From assembly GCA_900314535.1 (NCBI GenBank), contig OMVT01000010.1:1-64000 (forward strand): 64,000 bases of DNA, written 5' to 3'. How positions within the stretch are numbered: position 1 is the stretch's first letter; every line of letters starts with the position of its first letter. Below are positions 16,194 to 25,586 of this stretch, piece by piece. A model generated the notes under the pieces. That model worked only from the letters and a program-made list of their open reading frames with translations. It was not told the DNA's origin and ran no database searches. The DNA is from an uncultured Olsenella sp. GTDB lineage: Bacteria; Actinomycetota; Coriobacteriia; Coriobacteriales; Atopobiaceae. The position numbers were made by a program, and so were the translations under genes.

Positions 16194-16829
16194 ATGGTCA
16201 TCATCGGCATCGATCCCGGCCTTGCGCATACGGGCTGGGGCATCATTGAGACAAGGGGCACGGTCTGCCGTGCCCGTGCCTATGGCTGCATCAAGACGGG
16301 GGCAGACGAGCCGCTCCACGAGAGGCTGGGCCGCATCTACCAGGACGTGAACGACGCGATCATCCAGTTCGAGCCCACCGAGCTTGCTATCGAGAAGATC
16401 TTCTTCGCAGAGAACAGCCGCTCGGCCATAGCGACAGCGCATGCAAGAGGAGCGGCACTTGTCGCTGCGGCAGAGAAGGGGCTCAAGGTCGGCGAGTACA
16501 CGCCGATGCAGATCAAGCAGGCTGTCGTCGGCACCGGTGCCGCCGACAAGCATCAGGTGATATTCATGGTGAGGCAGGTGCTTGCGCTCGATCATGACCC
16601 GCACCCCGACCACTGCGCCGATGCGCTTGCTGCTGCCATCTGCCACTGGAATCTGAGGCGCACACAGGACATTTCCCGCTATGCGAACGGCAACCAGAGG
16701 ACGGCAGCGCTCGTGCGCGAGGCGGAGATCGCCCAGAAGGAGCAGAGGCGCCGGGAGAAGCATGAGGAGACGGCGGCAGCAACGGCTGCCCGCCTCGAGA
16801 AGATGGCACGGGAAAGGGCTTCAAGATGA
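16194..16829 (+). CDS. ruvC: Holliday junction endonuclease RuvC
   Basis: Resolves four-way junctions together with RuvAB. The 211-residue sequence begins MVIIGIDPGLAHTGWGI, with the first catalytic Asp. ELAIEKIFFAENSRSA holds the second acidic residue, and DHCADALAAAICH the last two. After the usual end (~165 aa) there is a 45-residue Lys/Glu/Arg-rich helical tail. A GGGGG stretch precedes the ATG at 16194; an in-frame ATG at 16164 would add ten residues. A TACCAT -10-like motif (TGTGCTACCAT) at about 16150 may be its promoter. It overlaps ruvA by ATGA, starting a ruvC-ruvA-ruvB operon. Confidence 0.95.
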   Translation: MVIIGIDPGLAHTGWGIIETRGTVCRARAYGCIKTGADEPLHERLGRIYQDVNDAIIQFEPTELAIEKIFFAENSRSAIATAHARGAALVAAAEKGLKVGEYTPMQIKQAVVGTGAADKHQVIFMVRQVLALDHDPHPDHCADALAAAICHWNLRRTQDISRYANGNQRTAALVREAEIAQKEQRRREKHEETAAATAARLEKMARERASR

Positions 16830-17464
16830 TCGTGCAGCTGACAGGAACGCTCGTGGAGGTGCTGCCGACGACAGCTGTGCTCGATGTCGGCGGTGTCGGC
16901 TATGAGCTCGGCATATCGGCAAACACGGCGGCGTCGCTTCCCCAGGCAGGGGAGGCAGGCGTGACGCTTCTGACCCGCATGATCGTCTCCCAGGATGCAG
17001 TTCGGCTCTATGGATTCGCGACGAAGGAGGAGCGCGCGCTCTTCGACCGGCTGGTCCAGGTCGCAGGCGTGGGACCTCGCCTTGCGCTCTCCGTTCTCTC
17101 GACATTCACGCCGGCAGAGCTCTATGCCGTGGTCGCAGCAGACGATGCAGCGGGCATGTCGCGCGTGCCGGGTGTCGGCAAGAAGACGGCGCACCGCCTC
17201 ATCCTGGAGCTCCAGGGCGTCTTTGCGAAGGATCCTGTCCTCATGGGCCTTGCCGGCAAGGCTGCCACCGAGGTTCCCGCTGGCAAGAATGCGCCGCTGC
17301 CGCTTGTGGAGTCTCCTTCCGAAGAGGTTGCGCAGGCGCTTCTCTCCATGGGGTTCACCCCGAAGGAGGCAGAGCTTGCGCTCAAGGGCGCAGACGAGGC
17401 GGGAGCTGTGACCGTCGAGGCAGCGCTCAGCTATGCGCTGAAGCGTCTGGGAGGTGGCATCTAG
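16826..17464 (+). CDS. ruvA: Holliday junction DNA helicase subunit RuvA
   Basis: A 212-residue tetrameric junction-binding protein that targets RuvB. The N-terminal OB fold ([14 protein letters not shown], then [15 protein letters not shown]) is followed by two helix-hairpin-helix motifs ([20 protein letters not shown] and [19 protein letters not shown]). A flexible linker comes next, and then the C-terminal domain III ([20 protein letters not shown]) that contacts RuvB. The start overlaps the ruvC stop and ruvB begins immediately after the stop, as expected for a coupled operon. Confidence 0.97.
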   Translation: MIVQLTGTLVEVLPTTAVLDVGGVGYELGISANTAASLPQAGEAGVTLLTRMIVSQDAVRLYGFATKEERALFDRLVQVAGVGPRLALSVLSTFTPAELYAVVAADDAAGMSRVPGVGKKTAHRLILELQGVFAKDPVLMGLAGKAATEVPAGKNAPLPLVESPSEEVAQALLSMGFTPKEAELALKGADEAGAVTVEAALSYALKRLGGGI

Positions 17465-17465
17465 G

Positions 17466-18518
17466 ATGTGGCAGGCCAAGCAGGACGATCTCTTCGAGGA
17501 CATGGCGCGGCCAGGACATGCCCGCCAGGTCTCGGGAGAGCTCACGGAAGACGATATCGAGGTCGACCGCACGCTCAGGCCCCGCACGCTCGATGACTAT
17601 ATCGGCCAGGAGCGTGTGCGCGACAACCTCCGTGTCCTCATCGAGGCGGCGAAGCGCCGTGGCGAACCGCTCGACCATGTGATCTTCTCGGGCCCTCCGG
17701 GCCTCGGCAAGACGACGCTCGCGAATGTCCTGGCAAACGAGATGGGCGCCAAGATGCATACGACGAGCGGCCCTGCGATCGAGCGCACAGGCGACCTTGC
17801 TGCAATACTTACGAACCTCGAGCCAGGCGATGTGCTCTTCGTCGACGAGATCCACCGCCTCAACCATCAGGTGGAGGAGGTCCTCTATCCTGCAATGGAG
17901 GACTTCTTCCTCGATATCGTGATCGGCAAGGGCCCTGCCGCCCGTTCGATCCGTCTCGATATCCCGAAGTTCACGCTTGTCGGCGCCACGACGAGGACGG
18001 GCCTTCTGACAGGGCCCCTCCGCGACCGCTTCGGCATCTCCTACCGTCTCGACTACTACACGATTCCTGAGCTCACGAAGATCGTCGTACGCTCTGCCGG
18101 CATCCTGGGTGTCGGGATCGACGAGGAGGGTGCGCAGGAGATCGCGTCGAGGAGCCGCGGCACGCCGCGCCTTGCGAACAGGCTCCTGAAGCGCGTGCGT
18201 GACTATGCTCAGGTGAAGAGCGATGGCACGATTACGGAAAAGGTTGCCCGCGAGGCGCTCTCGTTCTTCGAGATCGACGAGCTCGGCCTCGACTGGATGG
18301 ACGTGAAGATCCTGACAGCGCTCTGCAGCACGTTCCGCGGACGTCCTGTCGGCCTCACGACGATCGCAAGCGCTGTGAGTGAAGATCCCTCGACCATCGA
18401 GGACGTCTACGAGCCGTATTTGCTACAGTGTGGTCTGGTGATCCGGACCCCGCAGGGAAGGAAAGCGACCCGTGCGGCCTTCGAGCACCTCGGACTCATT
18501 CCGCCTACCGACGCATAG
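17466..18518 (+). CDS. ruvB: Holliday junction branch-migration ATPase RuvB
   Basis: AAA+ hexameric motor of branch migration, 350 residues. Walker [12 protein letters not shown] (near residue 75), Walker [11 protein letters not shown], sensor 1 VGATTR, arginine finger region [11 protein letters not shown], and the C-terminal winged helix ([20 protein letters not shown]). The start is taken as the ATG at 17466, 11 nt after GGGAGG; the GTG at 17454 would overlap that ribosome binding site and ruvA. Last gene of ruvCAB; the next gene starts 9 nt downstream. Confidence 0.97.
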   Translation: MWQAKQDDLFEDMARPGHARQVSGELTEDDIEVDRTLRPRTLDDYIGQERVRDNLRVLIEAAKRRGEPLDHVIFSGPPGLGKTTLANVLANEMGAKMHTTSGPAIERTGDLAAILTNLEPGDVLFVDEIHRLNHQVEEVLYPAMEDFFLDIVIGKGPAARSIRLDIPKFTLVGATTRTGLLTGPLRDRFGISYRLDYYTIPELTKIVVRSAGILGVGIDEEGAQEIASRSRGTPRLANRLLKRVRDYAQVKSDGTITEKVAREALSFFEIDELGLDWMDVKILTALCSTFRGRPVGLTTIASAVSEDPSTIEDVYEPYLLQCGLVIRTPQGRKATRAAFEHLGLIPPTDA

Positions 18519-18527
18519 GAGCGACTC

Positions 18528-18920
18528 ATGCTGCAACGCGACTATATCATGATGCTCATCACCCAGTTCGTCGACGCCGTCACGGACCCGCTGCTCCACG
18601 CAGCAGCGCATCAGGACCTGAAATCGATCCACGAGGCAGAGCATGCGGTGGGCGACCTCCTGCAGCTCGATCCCGAGACGGCGCTCATGCTGACGCCTGA
18701 ATCGCTCGTCACGATGATGGATCTCTCCGGCATCGGCGATACGGTTGCAGGATATGCTGCCTACGTGCTGAACAAGCTCGCCTCGCTCTATGAGAGGCGC
18801 GGAGATGACAAGACGTCCGAGCTGAGGCTTGCCCAGGCGCGTGCCGTTGCTGTGGCATTCGGCTGGGACCTCTCGAACATCCCGGACGAGCTTGCCGACC
18901 TCGACAAGCAGCTTGCATAG
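18528..18920 (+). CDS. DUF6483-like hypothetical protein
   Basis: 130 residues, soluble, mostly helical. The opening MLQRDYIMMLITQFVDAV resembles DUF6483 proteins of Gram-positive bacteria, whose function is not known. A TPR-like helical hairpin pattern may be present at about residues 75-105 (YAAYVLNKLASLYERRGDD), but this is weak. It starts 9 nt after ruvB with GGAGCG upstream and is probably the last gene of the ruv operon. No catalytic motif or membrane segment is visible. Confidence 0.65.
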   Translation: MLQRDYIMMLITQFVDAVTDPLLHAAAHQDLKSIHEAEHAVGDLLQLDPETALMLTPESLVTMMDLSGIGDTVAGYAAYVLNKLASLYERRGDDKTSELRLAQARAVAVAFGWDLSNIPDELADLDKQLA

Positions 18921-19068
18921 ATGCGGATGTTCCCTGCCGTTCATGGGCTGCATTCAGGCGCTAGCCGCACCTGTTCAGCCATTGGCAGACTTTGTTCCTG
19001 GAATTGCTGCCACTTCTCTCGCAGAAGCCCTAGAGTGATGGCGCGGGCGCGCGGTGGAAGGAGCGGAC

Positions 19069-19860
19069 ATGGCATGCTATGCACTCTCTGACATACATGG
19101 CAGACTGAAGACGCTCGACCGCCTCCTCGAGAAGGTCTCGCCTGCCGAAAACGACGAGATCTACATCCTGGGCGACATGGTCGACAGAGGACCTGACTCT
19201 GTCGAGGTCATGAAGCTCTGCCGGAACCTGCCGAATGCGACGGTCCTTCTTGGCAACCATGAGCAGCTCATGCTCGACTTCTTCCACAATCCGCAGGATC
19301 AGGAGGCGCTTCTGAACTGGGCCATCAATGGCGGCGTCCCGACTGCCCGGGGGCTCATGAAGATGAAGGCGGACGCACGCCACGATTTGCTCGACTGGGC
19401 GGCAGGCCTGGCGCGCTGGATCGTGAAGACCGTTGCCGGAAGGACGTACGTGCTCGTGCATGCCGGCCTGCGGACAGAGAAGCTCGCTGCCGATGCAGCG
19501 GACCATATCTCCGCAGCGCTTGCGGCGCAGGATGCGGATGACCTTGTCTGGATCCGCGAAGGGTATCTCGACCGGCCGACCGGCCTTCTCGATGCAAAGG
19601 GCGAAGGCCCCATCATCGTCGGCGGACATACGCCGACAGCGCTTGCAGAAACGCTTGCCGATGTGACAGACAGAAGTGCCCTGAACGACGATGGCAGATG
19701 CCAGATGCTCTCGCTTGGCGCGACGGAGGCGACAGGCGGCGTTGCCGACCGTCTTGTTATCGACTGCGGGGCGGGGTCGGTGCCTGACCATGGCAGGCTC
19801 TGCATGCTGAGGCTCGATGACCGGAAAGAGTTCTACGAGGACGTGCTTGATGGAGACTGA
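19069..19860 (+). CDS. PPP-family metallophosphatase (Ser/Thr phosphatase or Ap4A hydrolase-like)
   Basis: A 263-residue calcineurin-like phosphoesterase with the full PPP signature: YALSDIHGR (GDxHG-type, residues 4-12), ILGDMVDRGPDS and LLGNHEQLML, plus distal metal His residues (VLVHAGLR and GGHTPT). It would dephosphorylate phosphoproteins or cleave nucleotide substrates in the cytoplasm; specificity cannot be read from the sequence. The ATG at 19069 is preferred over the GTG at 19054 because GGAAGGAG sits 6 nt before it. The 148-nt gap upstream has a TAGAGT -10-like hexamer at about 19031. Its end overlaps the next gene by 11 nt. Confidence 0.85.
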   Translation: MACYALSDIHGRLKTLDRLLEKVSPAENDEIYILGDMVDRGPDSVEVMKLCRNLPNATVLLGNHEQLMLDFFHNPQDQEALLNWAINGGVPTARGLMKMKADARHDLLDWAAGLARWIVKTVAGRTYVLVHAGLRTEKLAADAADHISAALAAQDADDLVWIREGYLDRPTGLLDAKGEGPIIVGGHTPTALAETLADVTDRSALNDDGRCQMLSLGATEATGGVADRLVIDCGAGSVPDHGRLCMLRLDDRKEFYEDVLDGD

Positions 19861-20362
19861 GACGATCGTCCATCCTCTGGAACCGATTCTGCCGGCAGAC
19901 GCCCGCGTCCTCATCCTGGGGAGCCTTCCGAGCCCCAAGTCCCGCGAAGCCGGCATGTACTATGCAAATCCGCAGAACCGCTTCTGGCCTGTCATGGCAG
20001 GGCTCTGGGAAGAGGACGAGCCGCTCACAAATGAGGAGCGCATTGCCTTCTGTGCTGTGCACCATATCGCCCTCTGGGACGTGATCCATCGCTGCCGCAT
20101 ACGGGGTGCCTCTGATGCAAGCATCACCGACGTCGTGCCGAACGATATAGCGAAGCTTCTTTCAGGCACCTCGATTGGGTGCGTCTTCACGACGGGCACG
20201 AGAGCGCATGCGCTCTACCGGCGCTATGTGGAGAAGGCAGCAGGCATCTCTGCCCATGCCCTGCCTTCGACGAGCCCTGCAAATGCCCGGATGCGCCTCC
20301 CCGATCTGCTTTTGGCTTACCGTCCTGTCCGCGAAGCTGCAGATGGCGGAAAAGCCCGCTAA
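19850..20362 (+). CDS. DNA-deoxyinosine (hypoxanthine) glycosylase, UDG superfamily family 6
   Basis: A 170-residue base-excision enzyme of the hypoxanthine-DNA glycosylase type. VLILGSLPSPKSREAGMYYA followed by NPQNRFWPVM is the N-terminal UDG-fold signature of this family (ILGSxPS...YxxPxNxFW). HHIALWDVIHRCRIRGASD and the later LPSTSPANA are its other conserved blocks; SPANA matches the family's SPA motif. It removes hypoxanthine from deaminated DNA. The ATG at 19850 lies inside the end of the phosphatase gene, so the two are probably translationally coupled. Confidence 0.85.
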   Translation: METETIVHPLEPILPADARVLILGSLPSPKSREAGMYYANPQNRFWPVMAGLWEEDEPLTNEERIAFCAVHHIALWDVIHRCRIRGASDASITDVVPNDIAKLLSGTSIGCVFTTGTRAHALYRRYVEKAAGISAHALPSTSPANARMRLPDLLLAYRPVREAADGGKAR

Positions 20363-20414
20363 GATGGAGCAATAGTAAGATTTGCGCCATATCGCGGCAC
20401 GAGGGGTCAGCTCC

Positions 20415-22268
20415 ATGGGTCTCAAAGACATGCTCACATCAGAGGATACGCGCCGGCTCCTCATCGAGGCGCCGGCAGCGCGCTTCCTCCATGGAGCGCT
20501 CCGCACGGAAGAGGAGGCAGCGGGCCTCACCCGTCCCTGGCGCATGAGCGAGGCGGGCATGCGCGCGCTCGGCAGCTGCGTGGCATGGCATCCAGGGCTC
20601 TACAAGCAGATGGGAAAGACCTCTGCAGGCATGGTGCTGCGTCTCCGCACGAACTCGCTCGAGATTGCGCTCGAGCTTGTGTGGGATGAGGAGCCTTCCG
20701 GCACCCGGGCGGTGCTCAAGGATGTGGACGGAAAAGACCCTGCTGCCTGGAAAGCACATGACGGGGTGTCCTGCACCTGCGATGGACGGAAGCTTGCATT
20801 CCATGAGGCAGGAGAGGGCAGAGAGGTCGTCAGCTGGTATCTCGATGAGGATACGCTCCATCCTTCCTGGCACCTGCAGCGCCTTCCGGGTTTCGGGCCA
20901 GAGCATGAGGTGGAGATATGGCTGCCCTGCCTTCGCGGCGTGCGCCTGGGCAGGATCTGGGGCGACGGCACGACGCTCGAGCCCATTGAGGCACGCACCT
21001 TGTGCCTTGTGATTGGCGACTCGATAGCCCAGGGCTTCGTCACGGAAGATCCGCGGCATGCCTGGGTGGCCCAGTGGGCAGATTCTCAGAACCTCGACCT
21101 TCTGAACCTGTCCGTCGGCGGCCAGGTCTTCGAGCCGCAGTTCTTCGAGACGCTGCCCGAGGGCCTCGACGTCGCTCAGGTCATTGTCGAGCTCGGTGCA
21201 AACTACCGCTATGAGGCGTACCTGGAAAGCAGGCTCCGCTTCGATGTGCGCACGAGCCTTTCAGCGCTCGCAGCGCGCTATCCGGATGCCGAGACGTATG
21301 TCCTGACGCCGTTCTCCTATAGGGAGGAGCGCTACCAGACGCATCCGAGAAGCTGCATGGCAAAGGTTGCCCCCGTGCTCGAAGAGGAGTGTGCCCGCCA
21401 CCCATACATGAAGCTTGTGGATGGCTCGCATCTCTCCGATAGGGCTCCTCGGGCCTTCGCCGACGGATGCGACCATCCAGGAGAGAAGAGCCAATCTACG
21501 ATCTGTCGGCGCTTCGCGTATCTGACGCATCCTGACACGCGTTCTGAGGAAGAGCTTGCCGCGGCAGCGGGGAAGATCCTTGCCCATGCGCCGCGCCGTG
21601 CCTTCTCCCTCATGGAGCAGGCAAAAAGGGGCAGCCTTGCCTTTCTCCATGTCTCGGAAGGTTCGATCCTTGCGCGGAATGCCCAGGGGACCGAGATCCT
21701 CTTTGCGCCTGATGCAGAAGAGGGGAAGGATGCGCTTGCACTCCAGAGCCATGCAGACCGCCTCCTGCTCCTCGAGCCAGAACTTGCATCCTTTGCAGCA
21801 GAAGAGCTCGGACTCACGAAGAAGATGCCGCTCCACCTCGCGGTCTACAAGGGAAGGCGCCGCTGCAAGGTGGCCAAGCGCTACCATATCGAGACGCTCA
21901 GCAAGGATGCTGCAGATGAGGTATCAGCCTTCCTCCATGGGAAGAGCGAACGTGCCGATGCGGAGATTCTCGAAAGCCTTTCAGGCGGCACGCTTCTCGG
22001 CGGCTTCGATGGAGACGAGCTGGTCGGCGTCGTGGGGCTTCGTGCGGATGGCTCGATCGGCCCTCTCGAAGTGAAGCCGGAATGGCGCAGACGCGGCTGG
22101 GCGTCTGCCCTCGAAGGCAGGCTTGTGAACCGTCTTCTTGCGGAAGGCAGGGTGCCCTGGGCACTCATAGCGCCCGAAAGCAAGCCGTCGCTCCGTCTCC
22201 ATTCAGAGCTCGGCTTCGAGGTGAGCCCTGCAGATGAGCAGTGCCTTCTTCTGAGAGGGAACGTCTGA
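20415..22268 (+). CDS. SGNH hydrolase fused to a C-terminal GNAT acetyltransferase
   Basis: 617 residues in three parts. Residues ~30-185 look like a beta-sandwich of the SGNH-associated N-terminal type. Residues ~195-395 are an SGNH/GDSL hydrolase: LCLVIGDSIAQGF (catalytic Ser), LNLSVGGQVF (Gly) and VIVELGANYRY (Asn). The catalytic His is likely that of YLTHPDT, but the usual Asp three residues before it (DxxHP) is not seen. The last ~110 residues form a GNAT domain (LLGGFDGDELVGVVGLR, VKPEWRRRGWASALE as the acetyl-CoA loop, SLRLHSELGF). Coupling deacylation to acylation suggests sugar or peptidoglycan O-/N-acetyl editing (inference). The ATG at 20415 has GAGGGG 8 nt upstream. No signal peptide, so a cytoplasmic location is expected. 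Confidence 0.75.
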   Translation: MGLKDMLTSEDTRRLLIEAPAARFLHGALRTEEEAAGLTRPWRMSEAGMRALGSCVAWHPGLYKQMGKTSAGMVLRLRTNSLEIALELVWDEEPSGTRAVLKDVDGKDPAAWKAHDGVSCTCDGRKLAFHEAGEGREVVSWYLDEDTLHPSWHLQRLPGFGPEHEVEIWLPCLRGVRLGRIWGDGTTLEPIEARTLCLVIGDSIAQGFVTEDPRHAWVAQWADSQNLDLLNLSVGGQVFEPQFFETLPEGLDVAQVIVELGANYRYEAYLESRLRFDVRTSLSALAARYPDAETYVLTPFSYREERYQTHPRSCMAKVAPVLEEECARHPYMKLVDGSHLSDRAPRAFADGCDHPGEKSQSTICRRFAYLTHPDTRSEEELAAAAGKILAHAPRRAFSLMEQAKRGSLAFLHVSEGSILARNAQGTEILFAPDAEEGKDALALQSHADRLLLLEPELASFAAEELGLTKKMPLHLAVYKGRRRCKVAKRYHIETLSKDAADEVSAFLHGKSERADAEILESLSGGTLLGGFDGDELVGVVGLRADGSIGPLEVKPEWRRRGWASALEGRLVNRLLAEGRVPWALIAPESKPSLRLHSELGFEVSPADEQCLLLRGNV

Positions 22269-22326
22269 TCGCTGGCTGATCTATACTGATTCCTGACAAG
22301 AGACGAGACAGCAGAAGGAGGACCGT

Positions 22327-23589
22327 ATGGCCAGGCTCCTGAATCCTTTGGCTCCGCACCTTGCAGGAACGCTTTCGCCCGATGTGGAAGCAGGCGTGAA
22401 GGCTCTGCTTGCATCGGGTGCGCTTGCAGACGGTGCAACTCCCGACGAGGCAGCGCTCAGGCGCGACGCGCGTGCTGCCGACGAAGAGTCCGTCATGCGC
22501 CCGGCATTCCTGCGCGATACGGAAAAGATCATCCATATGCCTGCCTACAACAGGCTGTCCGGCAAGACCCAGGTGTTCTCGTTCGCAGCAAACGACGATC
22601 TCACGAGGCGCGGGCTCCACGTGCAGCTTGTGGCCCGGGTCGCCCGTGATATCGGCCGTGCCCTGGGACTCAATCTCGACCTGATCGAGGCCATGGCCTT
22701 GGGCCACGATCTTGGGCATACGCCCTTCGGGCATGCAGGCGAGCACTTCCTGAACGATGTTTTCCACGAGAGGAGCGGCCTCTGGTTCATGCACAACGCC
22801 CAGAGCGTGCGCGTCCTCGATGTGCTCTACGGCAGGAACATCGCGCTCCAGACGCTCGACGGCGCCCTCTGCCACAACGGCGAGTTCGTGAACCAGCATC
22901 TGAAGACAAGCGGTCTTGCGGATTTCGGAGAATTCGACAGGAGGATCGAGCGCTGCTGGGCAGAAGGGCCAGCATTCGTGAAGACGCTGCGGCCAATGAC
23001 AAAGGAAGGGTGCGTCGTGCGCCTCTCTGACATCATTGCCTATGTCGGCAAGGACCGCCAGGATGCGGTGCGTGCCGGCCTTGTCGGCGAGGACGCCTTC
23101 AGGGATGGCCTTGGCGGTGGCTACAATGCCTGGGCGCTCTCGGCCTTCGTCGCCGATATCGTGAACGAGAGCTTCGGAAAGCCTGAGATTTCGATGAGCG
23201 AGGAAGGCTTCCGGGAGCTCGCGCGTGCGAAGGAGGAGAACTACGAGAAGATCTACCGCACGCACGAGGTGGCAGGCGACTTCTCGGAGGACATCCAGGA
23301 GCTCTTCTCAGCGCTCTATGACCATGAGCTCGAAAGCCTCGCTTCGGGAGACGAGAGCCGCGCGATCTTCCATCATCACATCATCCCGCTCGAGGCGCAT
23401 CTGGCGCACTATGGCAGGACCTATGACTGGAAGAGCTCGCCTGACCAGACCGTGGCAGACTTCATCAGCGCGATGACCGACGACTACTTCATAGCAACCT
23501 GCGAGCGGCTCTTCCCTGAAGCGAGAAGGCTCTTCCCGAAGCGCAGCTACTTCGACTACAAGCTTCCTGTCAGGGAATGGGAGGGATAG
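22327..23589 (+). CDS. dgt: dNTP triphosphohydrolase (Dgt/HD superfamily)
   Basis: 420-residue HD-domain dNTPase that cleaves dNTPs to nucleoside and triphosphate, limiting dNTP pools. The family hallmarks are FLRDTEKIIHMPAYNRLSGK and KTQVF near residue 75, HVQLVARVARDIGRALGLN, the HD core MALGHDLGHTPFGHAGE (His-Asp) and the distal Asp region VRLSDIIAYVGKD. The RBS is AAGGAGG, 6 nt from the ATG, and TATACT at about 22281 may be its -10 box. The following rarA starts 4 nt after the stop, linking nucleotide-pool control with replication-fork repair. Confidence 0.92.
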   Translation: MARLLNPLAPHLAGTLSPDVEAGVKALLASGALADGATPDEAALRRDARAADEESVMRPAFLRDTEKIIHMPAYNRLSGKTQVFSFAANDDLTRRGLHVQLVARVARDIGRALGLNLDLIEAMALGHDLGHTPFGHAGEHFLNDVFHERSGLWFMHNAQSVRVLDVLYGRNIALQTLDGALCHNGEFVNQHLKTSGLADFGEFDRRIERCWAEGPAFVKTLRPMTKEGCVVRLSDIIAYVGKDRQDAVRAGLVGEDAFRDGLGGGYNAWALSAFVADIVNESFGKPEISMSEEGFRELARAKEENYEKIYRTHEVAGDFSEDIQELFSALYDHELESLASGDESRAIFHHHIIPLEAHLAHYGRTYDWKSSPDQTVADFISAMTDDYFIATCERLFPEARRLFPKRSYFDYKLPVREWEG

Positions 23590-23593
23590 CGGC

Positions 23594-24958
23594 GTGGACA
23601 ATCTGTTCAGTGCCTATGAACGCGAGGCGCGCATGAAGCATGCACCGCTTGCAGTGCGCATGCGTCCTGAGACGCTCGAGGACTATGTCGGCCAGACGGA
23701 GGCGGTAGGCCCTGGCTCGTGGCTCCGCGCGGCAATCGAGCACGATATGCTGACCTCTGTCATCCTCTATGGGCCAGCAGGGACCGGAAAGACCACCCTT
23801 GCCCGCATCATCGCGCATACGACGCACGCGGAGTTCGTCGAGGTCTCGGCTGTCACGGGAACCGTGAAGGACCTGAGGCGCGAGATTTCAGATGCCGAGC
23901 ACCGCTGGCTTGCGCAGGGGAAGCGCACAATCCTCTTCGTCGACGAGATCCACCGCTTCAGCAGGAGCCAGCAGGATGCGCTGCTCCATGCTGTCGAGGA
24001 CCGCACGGTCGTTCTTGTCGGCGCAACGACAGAAAATCCCTACTTCGAGGTGAACTCGGCCCTGCTTTCGCGCTCGCGTGTCGTCGAGCTCTCTCTTCTG
24101 TCCGACGACGATATCAAGCAGATCGTCGAGCGTGCGGTTGCGGCGCCTCAGGGTCTCGATGGGAAGTATGTGCTCGATGAGGATGCAGAAGCGGAGATTG
24201 TGACGCTTGCCGGCGGAGATGCACGGTCTGCTCTCACGTCGCTCGAGCTTGCAGCGCAGCTTGCAGCGCCTGTTCCTGGCAAAGAAAGCGAAGGCAAGGC
24301 AGACAAAGGCCCTTGGAAGATCACGCGGGCACTCGTCGAGGAGGCCAATCCTCGCCATGGGCAGAGCTACGACAAGTCGGGAGACGAGCATTACGATATC
24401 ATCTCCGCCTTCATCAAGTCGATGAGGGGATCCGACCCTGATGCAACGGTCTACTGGCTGGCCCGCATGATCGATGCAGGGGAGGATCCGAAGTTCATCG
24501 CGCGCCGCATCCTGATCTGCGCCTCGGAAGATATCGGCAATGCAGATCCGATGGCAATATGCGTGGCGGAGGCAGCATTCCGCTCGGCTGAGGTCATCGG
24601 CTATCCGGAATGCCGGATCAACCTCTGCCAGGCCGCGCTCTACAATGCGCTCGCCCCTAAGTCCAACGCAGCAGAGGCGGCAATCGATGCTGCGCTCAAG
24701 GAAGTGCGGGAAGGCCCTGCACGTGCCGTGCCGTCCTATCTGCGCGACCGCCACCGTCCGGGGTCCGAGTCCTATGGGACCTATCTCTATCCGCATGACT
24801 ATCCTTCTGGCTGGGTCGAGCAGCAGTATCTGCCGGATGGCCTCGAGCGTGGCTGCTTCTTCCAGCCGAGCGGCAGGGGATGGGAATCATGGCGCATCGA
24901 GCAGACAGGACGCGACCGCCAGGATGCAGCTTCGCATAAGGCCGGCAAAAACGGATAG
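23594..24958 (+). CDS. rarA: Replication-associated recombination protein RarA/MgsA
   Basis: A 454-residue AAA+ clamp-loader-like ATPase acting at stalled forks. It opens MDNLFSAYEREARMKHAPLA (GTG start, GGGAGGG 9 nt upstream), then MRPETLEDYVGQ. Walker A is GPAGTGKTTLAR, Walker [20 protein letters not shown], sensor VGATTENPYFEVNSALLSR. The C-terminal tetramerisation region includes DEHYDIISAFIKSMRGSDPD and VYWLARMIDAGEDPKFIARR, both diagnostic of RarA. The final ~25 residues after the family's usual DYP(S)GWVEQQYLP end are charged. Probably cotranscribed with dgt. Confidence 0.95.
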   Translation: MDNLFSAYEREARMKHAPLAVRMRPETLEDYVGQTEAVGPGSWLRAAIEHDMLTSVILYGPAGTGKTTLARIIAHTTHAEFVEVSAVTGTVKDLRREISDAEHRWLAQGKRTILFVDEIHRFSRSQQDALLHAVEDRTVVLVGATTENPYFEVNSALLSRSRVVELSLLSDDDIKQIVERAVAAPQGLDGKYVLDEDAEAEIVTLAGGDARSALTSLELAAQLAAPVPGKESEGKADKGPWKITRALVEEANPRHGQSYDKSGDEHYDIISAFIKSMRGSDPDATVYWLARMIDAGEDPKFIARRILICASEDIGNADPMAICVAEAAFRSAEVIGYPECRINLCQAALYNALAPKSNAAEAAIDAALKEVREGPARAVPSYLRDRHRPGSESYGTYLYPHDYPSGWVEQQYLPDGLERGCFFQPSGRGWESWRIEQTGRDRQDAASHKAGKNG

Positions 24959-25028
24959 AATCCAGAAGAGCATGCCTCCAGGGGAGGCCGAATCTTTGAG
25001 TATGTGCGCTGAGAGGAAGGGAGCCACC

Positions 25029-25574
25029 ATGAGTCTTACCGACGTGCTTCTGGCCGTGCTTGTGGCAGCAGGCATCTGGGCAGTGGCGGAGCTTGCCATC
25101 ACCATCAGGAAGGCCCGCAAGTCCATCGACGAGGTGACGGCTTCGGCGAACCACGCAATCGACGAGATCGAGCCCATCATCGCGAAGGCCGATGGCATGG
25201 TGGACGACCTGCAGCCATCTGCAAAGCAGGTCGAGCCAATCCTCGAGAGCGCACGCGATGCGGTCGACTCCGCAAACGAGAGCCTGGCCAAGATCAATGG
25301 CATCCTGGACGATGTCTCCGAGGTGTCCGGCACGGCAGCAGATGCGACGAATGTGGTTTCGGCGGGCGTTGCAAAGGTCGCAGCAGGAGCTGCAACTGCT
25401 GGTGCCCGCATTGCATCCGCTCTGGGCGCAAAGCCGAGAGGCGAGCATGCTCTCGAAGAGGGCGCTCCTGCAGCAGAGCCTGAAGATGCGAAGGAGGCTT
25501 CCTCCGACAAGGGCTATGTCACGTATCCTTCTGTGCAGGAGAGCCAGGATGCTGACAAGGAAACAGGAAGGTAG
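25029..25574 (+). CDS. DUF948-type membrane-anchored coiled-coil protein
   Basis: 181 residues: one N-terminal membrane anchor (LLAVLVAAGIWAVAELAI, residues 7-24), then a long amphipathic helical region with DEVTASANHAIDEIEPIIAK-like heptads (DUF948 pattern), an Ala-rich stretch and an acidic disordered tail. DUF948 proteins have no known activity. The start is the ATG at 25029 after GGAAGGGAG. It is followed after 12 nt by the anti-sigma gene, so it may belong to the sigma-factor operon, where DUF948 genes could act at the envelope (inference). The stop lies within a perfect 12-bp palindrome, GTAGGTACCTAC (25571-25582). Confidence 0.75.
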   Translation: MSLTDVLLAVLVAAGIWAVAELAITIRKARKSIDEVTASANHAIDEIEPIIAKADGMVDDLQPSAKQVEPILESARDAVDSANESLAKINGILDDVSEVSGTAADATNVVSAGVAKVAAGAATAGARIASALGAKPRGEHALEEGAPAAEPEDAKEASSDKGYVTYPSVQESQDADKETGR

Positions 25575-25586
25575 GTACCTACTCCC

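Noticed and set aside
25571-25582. GTAGGTACCTAC palindrome as an operator for the anti-sigma gene
   Set aside because: It overlaps a stop codon and RBS inside an operon; a 12-bp palindrome alone is too weak to call.
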